Shown: in pieces, positions 44,748-53,537 of the stretch
Position numbering within the stretch: the first letter of the stretch is position 1
Layout of the letters: each line of letters starts with the position of its first letter
Source of the DNA: Achromobacter xylosoxidans
GTDB taxonomy: Bacteria; Pseudomonadota; Gammaproteobacteria; Burkholderiales; Burkholderiaceae_B
Reading direction: 5' to 3'
NCBI RefSeq assembly: GCF_002192695.1
Contig: NZ_MTLG01000075.1
Span: 372,001 to 436,000 of the forward strand
Length of the DNA: 64,000 bases
Position numbers and translations under genes: made by a program
Notes under the pieces: generated by a model
What the model was told of the DNA's origin: nothing
The model's database searches: none
The model's input: the letters and a program-made list of their open reading frames with translations, nothing else

Positions 44748-46031
44748 TCAGCCGAACACGCGCGGCAGCCACAGCGCCACGTCCGGCCAGAAGGCCAACA
44801 GCGCCAGCATCACGAACATGGCCGCCACGAACGGCAGGCTGCCGACGATGACCGCGCTCATCGAGCCGCTCTTGCGCAGGCTCTGCACCACGAACAGGTT
44901 CAGGCCCACGGGCGGCGTAATCAGCGCGGCTTCGACCAGGATGATGATGACGATGCCCAGCCAGATGGGGTCGAAACCCAGGCCGATCATGATGGGCGCC
45001 ACGATGGGGATGGTCGTGATCATCATGGACAGCGTTTCCATGAAGCAGCCCAGCACCAGGTAGAAGATCACCACGATCAGCAGCATCCAGCCGGGCGACA
45101 GGCCCAGGCCCGTGATCGACTTGGTCAGCGCGTCCGTCAAACCGGTAGCGGACATGACGAAGTTCAGGAAGCTGGCCGCCACCACGATCAGCATGATCAT
45201 GGCCGTGGACCGCATGGTGCCTTCCATGACTTCGCGCAGCATCGACCAAGACAGGCGGCGGAACCAGGCCGCCAGGATGAACGCGCCCAGCACGCCCAGC
45301 GCAGCGGCCTCGGTCGGCGTGGCCAGGCCGGCATAGATGGAACCCACCACCAGGAAGAAGATCCCCATGGGCGGCGCCAGATGCACCAGGCTGGCGATAC
45401 GCTGGCCCCAGGTAGCCTGGATCTTCTTGCCGCCCCAGGACGGCTTGGCGACGCAGGCGATGACCACCGTCAACATGAACAGCGCGGCCATCGCGAATCC
45501 CGGGATGATGCCGGCCAGGTACAGCTTGGGCACCGAGGAGTTCGTCAGCACGCCGTAGATGACCAGGTTGATCGAAGGCGGGATCAGGATGCCCAGCGTG
45601 CCGCCGGCGGCCAGGCTGCCCAGGAACAACGGCTCGTTGTAGCCGTACTTGCGGATCTGCGGAATGGCCACGGTGCCCACCGTCGCGGCGGTCGCCACGC
45701 TGGAGCCCGAGGTGGCCGAGAACAGCGTCGAGGCGCCGATGTTGGCGTGCATCAGCCCGCCCGGCAGCCACGACAGCCACAGGCTCATCGCGCCGTACAT
45801 GCGTTCGGCGAACCCTGCGCGCAGCAGCACCTCGCCTAGCATGATGAACAGCGGAATCGCCACCAGCAGGAATTCGTTGTTGGTGCTCCACGAGACTTCA
45901 CCGATGGCGCGCGTCAGCGGCAGCATGGAGAACAGCGGATCCAGGATCAGGCCCAGCACGCCCAGCGCCGCGCCCACCGGGATCGACAGGCCGATCAGCA
46001 CCAGAAGCAGTATCAATGCGGTGGAAATCAT
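44748..46031 (-). CDS. TRAP transporter large permease (DctM), second system
   Basis: This 427-residue transport subunit has about twelve membrane segments. It has LLVAIPLFIMLGEVLLRAGFAERMYG, SATSGSSVATAATVGTVAIPQIRKYGY, LGILIPPSINLVIYGVLT and ALITPPVGLNLFVVQSLR, the repeated DctM signatures. It starts at the ATG at 46031, which overlaps the dctQ stop by 4 bp. A longer frame upstream is antisense read-through. It belongs with dctQ and the binding protein at 46939-47985 and is followed by DUF2848 and amidase genes. Confidence 0.93.
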   Translation of the reverse strand: MISTALILLLVLIGLSIPVGAALGVLGLILDPLFSMLPLTRAIGEVSWSTNNEFLLVAIPLFIMLGEVLLRAGFAERMYGAMSLWLSWLPGGLMHANIGASTLFSATSGSSVATAATVGTVAIPQIRKYGYNEPLFLGSLAAGGTLGILIPPSINLVIYGVLTNSSVPKLYLAGIIPGFAMAALFMLTVVIACVAKPSWGGKKIQATWGQRIASLVHLAPPMGIFFLVVGSIYAGLATPTEAAALGVLGAFILAAWFRRLSWSMLREVMEGTMRSTAMIMLIVVAASFLNFVMSATGLTDALTKSITGLGLSPGWMLLIVVIFYLVLGCFMETLSMMITTIPIVAPIMIGLGFDPIWLGIVIIILVEAALITPPVGLNLFVVQSLRKSGSMSAVIVGSLPFVAAMFVMLALLAFWPDVALWLPRVFG

Positions 46032-46648
46032 GCGGCCTCTCCCTTCACCATGCGCTCGCCAGCGGCGGCTTCTTCGTCGGCTTCTTCCTGCGCCGAACGC
46101 ACGCCGCAAATGCTCTTGACCAGTTCGATATCGCCCGTGACCAGCGCGGCGGAGGCGCGCGCCAGCATCAGCGCAACGGTGATGCACATCCAGCCCAGGC
46201 CGAGCAGCCACAGGCCCTGCGGAATCCACAAGGGCGTGGCCAGCGGCGTGTTGGCGGCGGATTTCTGCGCCCAGGAGGTCTGCACCACCTCGGAGGCGTA
46301 ATAAGTCAGGTAGACCATGAAGACCGCCAGGGCCACCATGGAGATCCAGTCCAGCACGGCCGCGATGCGCACCGGCATGTACTGGTAGACCACGTCCACG
46401 CGCACGTTGGCGCGTTGCAGCGTGGCGAACGCCAGCGCCCAGGACGTGCTGATGGCGAAGGCGTAGCTGGACAGCTCGTCCGCGCCGCCAGTCGTGAAGC
46501 CCAGGAACTTGCGGGCCAGCACGTCAAACGAGATCAGCAGCACGCTGGCCACCGTCAGCGCCCCGCCGGCCCAGACAGCCACCCGCGAGAAGCTCTCGGC
46601 CCGCCGCAATAGCCCGCCCAGCAGGCGAAAGTGTTCAGTTTGAGTCAT
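46028..46648 (-). CDS. TRAP transporter small permease (DctQ), second system
   Basis: This 206-residue inner-membrane subunit is somewhat longer than the DctQ at 32595. It has four membrane helices (AVWAGGALTVASVLLISFDVLARK; YAFAISTSWALAFATLQRANVRVDVVY; WISMVALAVFMVYLTYYAS; GLWLLGLGWMCITVALMLA) and a charged C-terminal tail (QEEADEEAAAGERMVKGEAA). The ATG at 46648 follows AAGG by about 8 nt. A 290-bp gap holding a 48-bp tandem repeat separates it from the upstream dctP gene. Confidence 0.9.
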   Translation of the reverse strand: MTQTEHFRLLGGLLRRAESFSRVAVWAGGALTVASVLLISFDVLARKFLGFTTGGADELSSYAFAISTSWALAFATLQRANVRVDVVYQYMPVRIAAVLDWISMVALAVFMVYLTYYASEVVQTSWAQKSAANTPLATPLWIPQGLWLLGLGWMCITVALMLARASAALVTGDIELVKSICGVRSAQEEADEEAAAGERMVKGEAA

Positions 46649-46704
46649 GAGTAAAACCTTTGCAGGGCCAGGCAAGCATTGCCCTCCCAGCTATGTAACG
46701 AACG

Positions 46705-46905
46705 ATCCCATAGGGATGCCACGAAGCGAGCTCTGCCGATCTGCGGCAACTCCCCCCATCGGGATGCCTCGAAGCCAGCTCTGCCTATCTGCGGCAGCTC
46801 CCCCCATCGGGATGCCACGAAGCCAGCTCTGCCGATCTGCAGCGCCCCTCCCCCGATCAGGATGCCGCGGAGCCGGGCTCCGCCGGTCCGCAGGCATGCC
46901 CCCCT
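46705..46905. repeat. 48-bp tandem repeat, about four copies
   Basis: A unit containing GGGATGCCACGAAGCCAGCT and, further on, CTGCCGATCTGCGGCAG recurs. The anchor GGGATGCC starts at 46713, 46761 and 46809, exactly 48 bp apart. A diverged copy has AGGATGCC at 46859. The first three copies are nearly identical and the fourth is degraded. Each unit can fold a short stem around CTGCC/GGCAG. It lies between dctP and dctQ of the second TRAP operon. Because 48 is divisible by three it creates spurious repetitive frames, which I do not regard as genes. Confidence 0.88.
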
Positions 46906-46935
46906 GGGGGGGAAGCGCGCAGCGCTTCGGGGGGG
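46897..46935. repeat. G/C-tract hairpin element after dctP
   Basis: CCCCCCTGGGGGG adjoins GAAGCGCGCAGCGCTTC and a further run of seven Gs, giving two nested hairpins just past the dctP stop (46939, minus strand). Elements of this look, G/C runs around a short stem, are common between genes in Alcaligenaceae, and another occurs at 57298-57362. Confidence 0.6.
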
Positions 46936-46938
46936 AAA

Positions 46939-47985
46939 CTACTTCTTCGCCACCACGCCCAGCGTCTTGCCGATCGTGGCGTTGAAGTCCTTCACGCACT
47001 GCGCCGAGCAGCGCGCGGCCCACTTCGGCAGCACGGCTTCTTCGGTGACCTTCTTCAGCAACGCGCGGTCCGCGTCCGAGGGCTGGACCAGGACCATCTT
47101 GCCCTTGACCGGGAACGGGCAAGCGGCGGCGCCCGTGTTGCAGTCATAGCCTTCCTGGGTCTGGCGCGCGGCGGCGTCCCAGATGTTGTCGACCAGCGTC
47201 TTCACATTGGTCTGCAGGAAGGTGCGCACGTTGGGATCGAGCTTGTCCCAGGCCTTCTGGTTCACGGCGTGGATCTGCTGGTTCCAGTTGATCGGCAGCG
47301 CGACCAGGTGGGTCGACACTTCGTACCACTTGGCCGAATAGCCGGACAGCGAACCCGTGATGGCGCAATCCACCACCTTGTTCTGCAGCGCCGGCACCAC
47401 TTCGCCGAAGGCCATGGTCACGCTGGAGCCGCCCAGCGCTTCGACGAACTCGGCGGTGGTGCGGCTGCTGGTGCGCACTTTCTTGCCCTTGATGTCGGCC
47501 AGGCTCTTGATTTCGGCGTTGCAGAACAGCACTTGCGCGGGATAGGTGGAGATGCCCAGCAGCTTGACGTTGCTGCCTTCGCCATACAGCTTGGCATAGA
47601 CCGGTTCGAACGCGTCCGTGACCGCGCGCGCGGTCTTGACGTCCGGCGCCAGGCCGGCCAGGTCGATTGCTTCGTTGATGGGGTTGTCGCTGGCGAAGTA
47701 CGCCAGCGTTGCGGTGCCGAATTCGACCACGCCTTGCGACATCAGGCGCAGCAGTTCGGGACCCTTCAAGCCCATTTCGTTGAAGCCCTTGATGTCGGCC
47801 GTGACCTGCCCCTTGGACAGCTCGGGGATGGTCTTGGTCCAGAACGGCTTTTCGTAATCGTTGTAGGCGGTCAGGTTGCTCAGGCCGCCCACGACCTTCA
47901 ACTGGGTCTTGGGGAGGTCCTGGGCCTGGACGGCGCCGGCCAACAGGCTGGCGGCGACGGCGGCGAAAACAAGCGACTTCTTCAT
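46939..47985 (-). CDS. TRAP transporter solute-binding protein (DctP), second system
   Basis: This 348-residue periplasmic receptor starts MKKSLVFAAVAASLLAGAVQA at the ATG at 47985, 9 nt after AGGAG. An in-frame TTG two codons earlier is less likely. The mature part begins QDLPKTQLKVVGGLSNLT. KVRTSSRTTAEFVEALGG holds the arginine expected to grip a carboxylate. Four cysteines near the C-terminus (YDCNTGAAACPF and ARCSAQCVKDF) could form two disulfides, unusual in DctP proteins. It is the first gene of the operon controlled by the shared LysR operator at 48225-48248. Confidence 0.9.
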   Translation of the reverse strand: MKKSLVFAAVAASLLAGAVQAQDLPKTQLKVVGGLSNLTAYNDYEKPFWTKTIPELSKGQVTADIKGFNEMGLKGPELLRLMSQGVVEFGTATLAYFASDNPINEAIDLAGLAPDVKTARAVTDAFEPVYAKLYGEGSNVKLLGISTYPAQVLFCNAEIKSLADIKGKKVRTSSRTTAEFVEALGGSSVTMAFGEVVPALQNKVVDCAITGSLSGYSAKWYEVSTHLVALPINWNQQIHAVNQKAWDKLDPNVRTFLQTNVKTLVDNIWDAAARQTQEGYDCNTGAAACPFPVKGKMVLVQPSDADRALLKKVTEEAVLPKWAARCSAQCVKDFNATIGKTLGVVAKK

Positions 47986-48406
47986 GGACAAAACTCCTAG
48001 CTGGCGGGATGGTATGCCGCGCGCCGGATCCCGTTATCCTGGCGGCGCGCGGTGGCAATCGGAGAGTCTGGGGATCAGCCGCGCAGCGGCGCGCACGGCG
48101 CCTGCGCGGCATGGCTGGCCGCCCGGGTCTGGAAATGGGACCTGCGCTGGTTCATGCTTTCCCCCGCTCTGTGCATCCAGGCGATCGTTATTGATGTGGC
48201 GCCATTGCAGCGTCAGGGGCGCGGAGCGTCCAATCGTATGTTGCGATACGGGGGTATAAATTTTTCTTTGGTCTCGCCCGCCGCGGGCCCCGCGTTTCGC
48301 GCAAACGACGCAGCGGCGCGGCTCAGCGGGCAGCCAGGCGCGCCGGGCCGCGGCCGCGCCTGACAGCTGTCCGTGCCTGCCGCAAGGCTCGATCTGGGGT
48401 AAACAC
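47986..48406. other. Leader and regulatory region of the second TRAP operon
   Basis: These 421 bp between LysR2 and dctP contain no supported gene. They hold a LysR-type operator (48225-48248) beside an AT-rich patch (48250-48268), and a GC-rich hairpin (CCGCGCGCC at 48017-48025 with GGCGCGCGG at 48044-48052) shortly before the dctP ribosome-binding site. If transcription starts near the operator, the leader is roughly 200 nt. Confidence 0.55.
48225..48248. promoter_or_regulatory. LysR-type operator upstream of the second TRAP operon
   Basis: The same two 11-base halves as at 41523-41546, AGCGTCCAATC and ATGTTGCGATA, are separated by two bases, with ATC-N9-GAT at 48233-48247. Similarity to the other site continues about 25 bp toward the gene (a shared TGCAATG at the same offset). 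The operator is about 160 bp beyond the LysR2 stop and 250 bp before the dctP ATG. Confidence 0.72.
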
Positions 48407-49312
48407 CTAGAGCGGAGTGCCGTCCGCGGCCTGCTCCGCCACCTTCTGCGCCATCTGGGCGATGACGCGCACCGCGTGGCTGTCCGGCCCCTGCACCCAG
48501 GTCGCGGTGAAGCTCAGCTCCGGTAAGGGATCGGCTTCCACCCGCAAGATGCGCAGTTCGCCGCGCGCCAGTTCCTTGCCCAGGAACACGGGCGCGATGA
48601 CGCTGGTGCCGATGCCGTCCTGCGTCATGCGCACCATCATCGACATCGATGCGCTGCCATACATGCGTGGCGAATTCACGCCAGCCCGCGTCAGCATGTC
48701 GCGCACCACGCGGTAAGGCGCGCTATTGGAGGGATAGGTGATGATGGGCAGCTTGCCTATCCGCTCCAGGGTCAACGGCTCCGGCCCCAGCTCCAGCACG
48801 GGGCTGGCGACCCAGGCCAGCGGATAGGTGCATAGCGGCAGGTTCTCGACCCGCGCCTCCAGCACCGGTCCCATCAGGAAGGCCAGATCGATCTGGCGCG
48901 ACATCAGGTGCGAGCGCAGCACGTGGGTCGTGTCGACCTCGATCTCCAGCACCATCGCCGGATAGTTGGAGTGGATCAGTTCGATCAGCGTGGGCAGCCA
49001 GGTCTGCACGATGGTCTCGGCCACGCCGATGCGCACCGTGCCGCTCATGACGTTCTGTTCGCGCGCGGCTTCGAACATATCGCGCCGCACCTGCAGCATG
49101 CGCTCGGCATGCGACAGCAATTCATGGCCCTTGGCCGTCAGCTTCACGCCGCGCGCGTCGCGCTCGAACAGGCGCACGCCCAGATCGGCCTCCAGCGAGG
49201 CAATGCGCTGCGACACCGCGGGTTGCGTGGTGTTGAGTTTGTCCGACGCGGCGCGAAAGCTGCCCAGCGTGGCCACCCAAAAAAAAGTTTCGATGTTGCG
49301 TAGTTCTATCAT
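48407..49312 (-). CDS. LysR-family regulator (LysR2 of the pair)
   Basis: This 301-residue LysR-type regulator starts MIELRNIETFFWVATLGSFR. Helix-turn-helix SDKLNTTQPAVSQRIASLEA and effector domain (SRQIDLAFLMGPVLEAR, PRMYGSASMSMMVRMTQDGIG) match LysR1 (41574-42479) block for block, so the two are paralogues from a fairly recent duplication or two-step recruitment. A longer upstream frame is antisense to the EamA gene and is ignored. It is divergent from the EamA exporter gene (87 bp) and lies upstream of the TRAP operon on the same strand. Confidence 0.93.
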   Translation of the reverse strand: MIELRNIETFFWVATLGSFRAASDKLNTTQPAVSQRIASLEADLGVRLFERDARGVKLTAKGHELLSHAERMLQVRRDMFEAAREQNVMSGTVRIGVAETIVQTWLPTLIELIHSNYPAMVLEIEVDTTHVLRSHLMSRQIDLAFLMGPVLEARVENLPLCTYPLAWVASPVLELGPEPLTLERIGKLPIITYPSNSAPYRVVRDMLTRAGVNSPRMYGSASMSMMVRMTQDGIGTSVIAPVFLGKELARGELRILRVEADPLPELSFTATWVQGPDSHAVRVIAQMAQKVAEQAADGTPL

Positions 49313-49399
49313 GAGCCTGTTCCCCCGGCGCGATGAGCGTATCATGGCAGCCGCCCGGTACCTGCAAACCGGCATTTCAGCCACCAAAGGAGTTTGTCG

Positions 49400-50359
49400 A
49401 TGACCCCGGCCGATAACGGTCGCACGCGCCGTGCAGCGCCCGCTTCCAGCGGCCCGATGATGGGGGTGCTGTTGCTGGTGCTGTCGATGTGGACGCTGTC
49501 GTGCCTGGATGCCAGCGGCAAGTGGGTGATGAATGCGGGCGTGCCGCTGCTGGTGCTGTCGTGGTTCCGCTATGCCGTGCACCTGGCGCTGGTGCTGGCC
49601 CTGGTGCTGCCCGCGCGCGGCCTGGGCGTTTTTCGCAGCAGGAAGCCGCGCGAACAGATCCTGCGCGGCGGCTCGATGTTCCTGGCCACGCTGATGTTCT
49701 TCACCACGCTGAGCTACATCCCTCAGGCCGAGGCCACCGCCATCAACTTCCTGGCGCCGCTGCTGGTGCTGTCGGCCGCGCCCTGGGTCCTGAAGGAACC
49801 CGCCCGCCTGTCGCGCTTCATCGCCGCGGGCATCGCCTTCATCGGCGTGATCATCGTGATCCGCCCGGGCGGCGGCCTGGATCCGGTGGGCACGGTGTTC
49901 GGCCTGCTCACGGCCTGTTGCTTCGCGGTCCAGTTCATCGCGACGCGGCGCGTGGCGGGCGACGATCCGTTCACCTCGCTGATCTGGAGCGGCGCCGTTG
50001 GCACGCTTTGCCTGACCCTGGCCCTGCCCTTCATCCTGCCGCCCGTCCTGCCCATCCTCAAGGCGCTGGCGCCGCTGGATTGGGTCGTGCTGATCTCCAC
50101 TGGCATCACGGGCGGCTTGGGCCACCTGTTCCAGATCGCCGCCTACCGCCGCGCGCCCGCTTCCACCCTGGCGCCCTTCGTCTACCTGCAGATCATCAGC
50201 GCCACCTCGGTCGGCTGGCTGGTCTGGGGCCATTTCCCCGACCCGCTGACCTGGCTGGGCATCGCCATCATCTGCGCCAGCGGCATCGGCATCGGCCTGA
50301 TCGAATGGCGCCGCAGCCGCGCCCAGGCCGCGCCGCTGGCCGGGGCCGACGCGCGCTAA
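49400..50359 (+). CDS. EamA/DMT family transporter
   Basis: This 319-residue inner-membrane protein of the drug/metabolite transporter superfamily has ten predicted helices arranged as two EamA repeats (first from about residue 18, [23 protein letters not shown]; second from about 150, [19 protein letters not shown]). Conserved glycine/proline sites such as [15 protein letters not shown] and [18 protein letters not shown] are present. The ATG at 49400 follows AAAGGAG by 7 nt. Members export amino acids and other metabolites, and the substrate is unknown. Divergence from LysR2 suggests possible co-regulation with the TRAP cluster, although no copy of the 24-bp operator lies in this gap. Confidence 0.88.
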   Translation: MTPADNGRTRRAAPASSGPMMGVLLLVLSMWTLSCLDASGKWVMNAGVPLLVLSWFRYAVHLALVLALVLPARGLGVFRSRKPREQILRGGSMFLATLMFFTTLSYIPQAEATAINFLAPLLVLSAAPWVLKEPARLSRFIAAGIAFIGVIIVIRPGGGLDPVGTVFGLLTACCFAVQFIATRRVAGDDPFTSLIWSGAVGTLCLTLALPFILPPVLPILKALAPLDWVVLISTGITGGLGHLFQIAAYRRAPASTLAPFVYLQIISATSVGWLVWGHFPDPLTWLGIAIICASGIGIGLIEWRRSRAQAAPLAGADAR

Positions 50360-50387
50360 GCCGGCAGCGCGCCCGCGCCGCCTCCCG

Positions 50388-50393
50388 TACAAT
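50388..50393 (+). promoter_or_regulatory. Candidate -10 box of fabV
   Basis: TACAAT lies 64 bp before the fabV ATG in an otherwise GC-rich gap. The same TACAATGCGG arrangement occurs on the minus strand before rph. No clear -35 hexamer is seen. Confidence 0.4.
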
Positions 50394-50456
50394 GCGGGTC
50401 GCTTTTTGCGCTTTCGCGCATGGGCGATCCAGGCATTTCCCCGAATCGAGGCTCCC

Positions 50457-51647
50457 ATGATCATCAAGCCCCGCGTGCGCGGTTTCATCTGCGTCACCAC
50501 CCACCCGGCCGGCTGCGCCGCCAACGTCCGCAACCAGATTGACTACGTCAAGGCTCAGGGGCCGATAGCTGGCGGGCCGAAACGCGTGCTGGTGCTGGGC
50601 GCATCGACCGGCTATGGCCTCGCGGCGCGGATCAGCGCGGCCTTCGGCTGCGGCGCGCAGACGCTGGGCGTGTTCTTCGAGCGGCCAGGCGATGCGGCCA
50701 AGGCCGGCACGCCGGGCTGGTACAACACGGCGGAGTTCCACGAGCAGGCCCACGCCGCCGGACTCTATGCCAAGAGCGTCAACGGCGACGCCTTCTCCGA
50801 CGAGATCAAGCGCAAGACCATAGACCTCATCAAGCAGGACCTGGGCCAGGTCGACCAGGTGATCTACAGCCTGGCCGCGCCGCGCCGCACGCACCCCAAG
50901 ACCGGGGAAGTCTTCAATTCGACCCTCAAGCCCATCGGCCAGGCCGTCAACCTGCGCGGCCTGGACACGGACCGCGAAGTGGTCAAGGAATCCGTGCTGG
51001 AACCCGCCACCCAGGCCGAGATCGACGCCACCGTCGCCGTCATGGGCGGCGAAGACTGGCAGATGTGGATCGACGCGCTGCTGGAAGCCGGCGTGCTGGC
51101 CGAAGGCGCCAGCACCACGGCGTTCACCTACCTGGGCGAGAAAATCACCCACGACATCTACTGGAACGGCTCCATCGGCGCGGCCAAGAAGGATCTGGAC
51201 CAGAAGGTGCTGGAGATCCGCGCCAAGCTGGCCGCGCGCGGCGGCGACGCCCGCGTGTCGGTGCTGAAGGCGGTGGTGACGCAGGCCAGCTCGGCGATCC
51301 CGATGATGCCGCTGTACCTGTCGCTGCTGTTCAAGACCATGAAGGAAGCCGGCACGCACGAAGGCTGCATCGAACAGGTCTATGGCCTGTACCGCGACAG
51401 CCTGTGCGGCAAGACGCCCATCCTCGACCAGGACGGCCGCCTGCGCGCCGACTACAAGGAGCTGGATCCCGAGGTGCAGGCCCGCGTGCAGGCGCTGTGG
51501 GGCCAGGTCACCAACGACAACATCTACCAGCTGACCGATTTCGCGGGCTACAAGCAGGACTTCCTGCGCCTGTTCGGCTTCGAGATCGACGGCGTCGACT
51601 ATGAAGCCGACACCGATCCGGCCGTGGCAATCCGCGGCCTGGCGTAA
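50457..51647 (+). CDS. fabV: Enoyl-[acyl-carrier-protein] reductase FabV
   Basis: FabV carries out the last reduction in each cycle of fatty acid synthesis with NADH. It is the triclosan-insensitive replacement for FabI. The 396-residue protein starts [20 protein letters not shown] and has the cofactor loop [13 protein letters not shown] and [10 protein letters not shown]. The FabV-type Y-x8-K catalytic pair appears in [12 protein letters not shown]. The ATG at 50457 is chosen to match the family N-terminus. It is convergent with serB, with only 9 bp between the stops. Confidence 0.95.
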   Translation: MIIKPRVRGFICVTTHPAGCAANVRNQIDYVKAQGPIAGGPKRVLVLGASTGYGLAARISAAFGCGAQTLGVFFERPGDAAKAGTPGWYNTAEFHEQAHAAGLYAKSVNGDAFSDEIKRKTIDLIKQDLGQVDQVIYSLAAPRRTHPKTGEVFNSTLKPIGQAVNLRGLDTDREVVKESVLEPATQAEIDATVAVMGGEDWQMWIDALLEAGVLAEGASTTAFTYLGEKITHDIYWNGSIGAAKKDLDQKVLEIRAKLAARGGDARVSVLKAVVTQASSAIPMMPLYLSLLFKTMKEAGTHEGCIEQVYGLYRDSLCGKTPILDQDGRLRADYKELDPEVQARVQALWGQVTNDNIYQLTDFAGYKQDFLRLFGFEIDGVDYEADTDPAVAIRGLA

Positions 51648-51656
51648 GCCCCGGCG

Positions 51657-52370
51657 CTAGCGCGCCATCAGCTCCAGCAGGCGGTCCAGGCCGCCTGCGT
51701 CGATCGCCACCTTGACTTCCTCGCGCACGGCCGGCTTGGCGTGGTAGCCCACCGACAGGCCCGCCGCGCGCATCATCGGCAGGTCGTTGGCGCCGTCGCC
51801 CACCGCAATGGCGCGCTCGGGCCCCACGCCCAGGGACGCACACACTTCGAGCAGCTTGCGGCGCTTTTCCTCGCCGTCGCAGATATCGCCCCACGCTTGT
51901 GGCAGCAGCCGGCCGGTCAAGCGGCCGTCCACGATTTCCAGCACATTGGCGCGCACGTCGTCCAGGCCCAGGCGCACCCGCAGCCGGTCGGTGAAGCAGG
52001 TGAAGCCGCCGGTGACCAGCAGGCAGGTCAGGCCTGCGGCTTTGCAGGCCGCGATCAGCGTCTCGGCGCCGGGGTTGATGCGCACGCGCTGCTCATAGAC
52101 CTCGTCCAGCGCCGCTTCCGGCATGCCCGCCAGCAGCGCCACGCGCTCGCGCAGGCTCTGCTTGTAGTCCTTGATCTCGCCGCGCATCGCGGCTTCGGTC
52201 AGCGCCGCCACCTCGGCCTTCTTGCCCATCAGGTCCGCCATTTCGTCCAGCGTCTCGATCGAGATCAGCGTGGAGTCCATGTCGAAGGCGATGAGTTTGT
52301 AGTCCGTCAGCGCCAGCGGAGGCGCTATGCCGCGCCAAAGCAGGCCGGGAGTCGTCGAGGCGGAATGCAT
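51657..52370 (-). CDS. serB: Phosphoserine phosphatase
   Basis: SerB removes phosphate from phosphoserine in the last step of serine synthesis. The 237-residue HAD-superfamily protein has the nucleophile motif FDMDSTLISIETLDEMAD near residue 30, the second motif LVTGGFTCF near residue 120 and the GDGANDLPMM acidic motif near residue 195. It lacks the long N-terminal ACT-like part of E. coli SerB (322 residues), a common shorter form. The ATG at 52370 begins MHSASTTPGLL. It lies 14 bp after a LysR gene on the same strand. Confidence 0.94.
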   Translation of the reverse strand: MHSASTTPGLLWRGIAPPLALTDYKLIAFDMDSTLISIETLDEMADLMGKKAEVAALTEAAMRGEIKDYKQSLRERVALLAGMPEAALDEVYEQRVRINPGAETLIAACKAAGLTCLLVTGGFTCFTDRLRVRLGLDDVRANVLEIVDGRLTGRLLPQAWGDICDGEEKRRKLLEVCASLGVGPERAIAVGDGANDLPMMRAAGLSVGYHAKPAVREEVKVAIDAGGLDRLLELMAR

Positions 52371-52384
52371 GAAAGGTCCTTGGT

Positions 52385-53293
52385 CTATGCGGTGTGTGAG
52401 GGGTCGCGTCCTTGCTCGCGCAACCACTCGATGAACAGCAGCGCCGAAGCCGCGGCTGGGCCGTCCTGCCGATACAGCGCGTGGATGCCCGCGTTCGGCA
52501 GCTGGGGCCCGTCGAACAGCGGACGCAGGCGGTCGGCGCGGATGTCGTCGTCCAGCAGACACCAGGGCGCCAGCGCGATGCCCAGGTCATTCATGGCGGC
52601 CTGCATGCACAGGAACTGATGGTCGAACACCGGCCCCGGCAATTGCGCGGGCACGTCCACCTTGGCCAGCGCGAACCAGCGCGGCCAGTGGTCCATGCCG
52701 CCCGCGATCTTCAGCAGCGGATGCCCCAGGCAATCCGCGGGCGCCGCCAACCGGTTGCGCTCGATGAAGCGCGGCGATGCCACCGGCACATGAAAGTCGT
52801 CCAGGCAGTGCACGCAGGCCAGATCTGAATGCGCCATGTAGCCATGGCGGATCAGCACGTCGCTGCCCGTGTCGCCGCCGCGGTCCAGAAAGGAACGCCC
52901 TTGCGTGGTGAGCTGCACGTCCACGCCGGGGTGCCGAGCCTGGAACGCCGACAGGCGCGGAATCAGCCACTTCATGGTCAGGGACGGCGTGGCGCAGACG
53001 CGCAGCACGCCGCCGTAGGCGGGCGATTTCAGTTTGGCGGTCGCGGCCGCGATGCGTTCCAGGCTGGCCTGGATTTCCGGAAAATAGGCCTGGGCGCAAG
53101 GCAGCAGCGCCACCCCGCGCGCCTCGCGCGCGAACAGGGGCTGCCCCACGTACTCTTCGAGTATGCGGATCTGCTGGCTGACCGCGCTGTGCGTGATGCT
53201 CAGTTCATCGGCGGCCGCGGTAAAGCTGCGCAGACGCGCCGCGGCTTCGAACACGCGCAAGGCCTTGAGCGGCGGCAGGCTCTGCCCCGCCAT
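52385..53293 (-). CDS. LysR-family regulator, GcvA-like
   Basis: This 302-residue LysR-type regulator is of the GcvA branch. It opens LPPLKALRVFEAAARLRSFTAAADELSITHSAVSQQIRILEEYVGQPLF, and the effector domain has LRVCATPSLTMKWLIPRLSAFQARHPGV and DVLIRHG. It is transcribed into serB (14-bp gap) and is divergent from the three-gene ABC importer that starts at 53538 (244-bp gap). Control of that importer is therefore plausible. The 244-bp gap shows AT-rich patches but no single operator I can defend. Confidence 0.9.
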   Translation of the reverse strand: MAGQSLPPLKALRVFEAAARLRSFTAAADELSITHSAVSQQIRILEEYVGQPLFAREARGVALLPCAQAYFPEIQASLERIAAATAKLKSPAYGGVLRVCATPSLTMKWLIPRLSAFQARHPGVDVQLTTQGRSFLDRGGDTGSDVLIRHGYMAHSDLACVHCLDDFHVPVASPRFIERNRLAAPADCLGHPLLKIAGGMDHWPRWFALAKVDVPAQLPGPVFDHQFLCMQAAMNDLGIALAPWCLLDDDIRADRLRPLFDGPQLPNAGIHALYRQDGPAAASALLFIEWLREQGRDPSHTA

Positions 53294-53537
53294 CTCAGTT
53301 GCGGCCCGCCCGCGCGCCGGCCCGGCGCCGCGCTGTGCTGCTCTTTCCCACGTTTTCCCTTGTCGTCTATTTTTTTATCGGCGCTGCTTGCGCGCGCCTG
53401 TCCTATCCAGCCGCATTCTAGGTGATAGCCCGCGCGCCGACCTCTTAGAAAAACTAACGACTACCCTTAAAAAACACCGCTAGTCGCGCGTGGAACCCGT
53501 TCCTATGATGCCGACAACCTCAGGCAGGAAGCAAAAC

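Noticed and set aside
46647..47149. Repetitive protein frames with MPRSQLCRSAA-like units
   Set aside because: They arise because the 48-bp intergenic repeat is a multiple of three. They lack a ribosome-binding site and run antisense into dctP.
49313..50533. Upstream extension of the LysR2 frame to 708 codons
   Set aside because: The extra 400 codons are antisense to the EamA gene; the LysR family start MIELRNIETFF is at 49312.
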